From contig OZ038321.1 in the NCBI GenBank assembly GCA_964035795.1, positions 23,256,850 through 23,320,849 of the forward strand: a DNA stretch of 64,000 nucleotides, read 5' to 3'. Shown here one piece after another: positions 62,605 to 64,000 of this stretch. This DNA is from Pterobdella sp. o SKG-2022 (taxonomy: Eukaryota > Annelida > Clitellata > Hirudinida > Piscicolidae). Made by a program: the position numbers and the translations under genes. The notes beneath the pieces are model-generated. The model saw nothing but the letters and a program-made list of their open reading frames with translations, did not search any database and was not told the DNA's origin. How positions within the stretch are numbered: the stretch's first letter is position 1; every line of letters begins with the position of its first letter.

Positions 62605-62883
62605 TTACATTGTGGTAGTTTCTAAACTATTTTTAGTAAATGCCTGCTGATGGTTTTCCAATAAAACTAACAGCTTTCTAATAAACTTTTTAATACCTTT
62701 GCGTTTTATTTCACCATCTAATTCGTAGCCTAAGACATTGATTATGTCACATTGTATTGAATTCTCCATCAGAAACCACATGTGCATTGCAATGACCATA
62801 AACTGTTGTTTCTGCAAAAACATGCTCCCATATTCTTCAAGAAGTTTTGGGCCACTTTTTATTTCATTGAGCCCAGGCTTCAT
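62605..62883 (-). CDS. Hypothetical protein fragment
   Basis: A 92-codon frame with natural composition (GLNEIKSGPKLLEEYGSMFL, then a Met-rich hydrophobic segment and a Lys-rich end). I do not recognise it. The ATG sits shortly after a TGAAG-type junction, so it may be a terminal exon or a mobile-element remnant. Confidence 0.35.
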   Translation of the reverse strand: MKPGLNEIKSGPKLLEEYGSMFLQKQQFMVIAMHMWFLMENSIQCDIINVLGYELDGEIKRKGIKKFIRKLLVLLENHQQAFTKNSLETTTM

Positions 62884-63084
62884 ACAATCTTCAAAAATTC
62901 TTTCATGGAAGAAAAAACATCAACTACAAAAGGTGAAAATGTTCAAATATTCGTTTGAGTAAATTGAAAATTAAGAAAAAATAAAAATTTATCAAGTTAT
63001 TCGTGAAATGAACTTGAATTATTGAAACTCAATGTTGATGACAGTATGAAAAAGGTATGAGAAACAAACACGAAGTTTTTGTTA

Positions 63085-63230
63085 AATAAAAAGCACTTCG
63101 CTTTTGATCACTTGGTAATGTAAGATTTTCTAATGGGAAGTTTTGTGTATAACGTTAAAAAATGCTGTGTTTGTTTCTCTCATGAAGCTTTTCGTAGTTC
63201 AAACTTACATTATCAAGTGGACTGGAAAAT
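63085..63230. repeat. Inverted-repeat family 1 copy
   Basis: CACTTGGTAATGTAAG and, about 70 bp on, GAAGCTTTTCGTAGTTCAAA then CTTACATTATCAAGTG face each other. A further arm lies at 63720-63760. Confidence 0.6.
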
Positions 63231-63338
63231 GAAATAGATGCCTCATGTTTATTATGATAAAGCTGTCTCAGCCTGTTCTACTTTTACTATAAAAACTAAA
63301 TTTATGTTAAATTATAAATTTGAGCTCTTGAACTTCAG

Positions 63339-63585
63339 AGAACTTTTCGAATTAGCTGATGGGGAGGTGGTAGCCTTGGACTGGTCTGACAAGTACTATG
63401 TCGAGTAATTAACATTATTCTCTATAAATTATTTCCTAGGACTAGCTCTGAAACTGTTGGTATAAAACTAAAACACTGTTTTATTATTTTATGTTATTTC
63501 TAATATTATTCATACAGAACTCTGAATAAAAAGGATAAAGGAGACCGGAATCGGCCAATAATTTTCGTTTTACCAGGTTTTTTAG
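63339..63585 (+). CDS. ABHD1/ABHD3-like alpha/beta hydrolase, partial (two exons)
   Basis: Exon 63339-63404 (acceptor GAACTTCAG, donor GA|GTAATT) reads ELFELADGEVVALDWSDKYY. Exon 63518-63585 (acceptor TTCATACAG, donor TTAG|GTGAGT) continues in phase with TLNKKDKGDRNRPIIFVLPG and FLG. This is the start of the EMB8/ABHD1-ABHD3 hydrolase domain, where DG...LDW...RPIILLLPGLTG precedes the GxSxGG nucleophile elbow. The elbow and the rest lie beyond the right edge, and the first exon is to the left and was not found. Members act on phospholipids or related acyl esters and are often membrane-anchored; that is family knowledge. ABHD3 versus ABHD1 cannot be decided. Confidence 0.72.
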
Positions 63586-64000
63586 GTGAGTTCACTGCAT
63601 AAAATCAGTAAAATGAAAAAATTTCTTAGTTTGCAAATTATAAAAATCCAATAAGCAAAAATGTGAAAAAAGTTGAAAAGTTATTTTAATACTTTTATTA
63701 AACAAAGAATTAATTTTTCTCCACTTGACAATATGAGTGCGATTTGCGAAAATCTTAGTGAAATTCAATAAACTTTAAAAATAGTGTTATTGTTGTTTTT
63801 TTTACAAAGTTACATTAATACTCATTATGAGGAGCATATTACTACATATTATAAGCATATTACTACATTCAAACGTCTAAAAATCAAATACGTGTCCATA
63901 AAAAACAGAATAATTTTTCTGAAACGATGCCTTCACCACAATATCATCCCCAAGTTCTTACAAAACTCTTGCCCATTGAAGACAATACGTTCAAAACAAC
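63586..64000. other. Intron of the ABHD-like gene to the window edge
   Basis: AT-rich, with one inverted-repeat arm at about 63720-63760. No further exon seen. Confidence 0.5.

Overview
The window is a piece of a metazoan nuclear genome. It is very AT-rich and intron-rich, it carries LINEs and a tRNA-derived SINE, and it has huge simple-sequence arrays and telomere-like TTAGGG DNA. A gap of exactly 200 N points to a scaffolded long-read assembly. The gene set (MAP-kinase phosphatase, TCF/LEF factor, ABHD hydrolase) together with compact exons in AT-rich introns fits an invertebrate bilaterian. A lophotrochozoan such as an annelid is my guess, and it is only a guess.

Left part (1-9 kb). A broken non-LTR element with a C-terminal restriction-like endonuclease (1.78-3.6 kb) sits inside (TAA)n microsatellite. 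It is followed by an apparently intact two-ORF LINE of the CR1/L2-like group (about 4.2-8.94 kb). Its ORF1 has CCHC knuckles and its ORF2 has an APE endonuclease and a reverse transcriptase.

12.2-16.4 kb, plus strand. Five exons join in phase into a DUSP10/MKP5-like MAP-kinase phosphatase (rhodanese domain plus dual-specificity phosphatase). A relic of another LINE lies in its second intron.

23.1-58.3 kb, minus strand. One large gene fills more than half of the window: a TCF/LEF (pangolin) HMG-box factor, the nuclear effector of Wnt/beta-catenin signalling. I place eleven exons: a long Asn-rich first exon, the beta-catenin-binding segment, Pro-rich middle exons, an 18-nt microexon, an HMG box split over three exons, and an Asn-rich end. 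Its introns hold almost all the large arrays: a pure 2-kb (CTA)n tract, two pure CA tracts of about 690 bp, 1.2 kb of degenerate TTAGGG, and TAA/TTA arrays. They also hold SINE copies, LINE 3' ends and a zinc-finger fragment.

58.3-64 kb is mostly AT-rich spacer with short unrecognised coding-like pieces. The window ends with two exons of an ABHD1/ABHD3-like alpha/beta hydrolase that continues to the right.

Two families of short inverted repeats are scattered through introns and spacers. The clearest copy is a near-perfect 92-bp palindrome at 53166-53257. All exon joins were made by eye from splice signals, reading phase and protein similarity; no alignment or transcript evidence was available.
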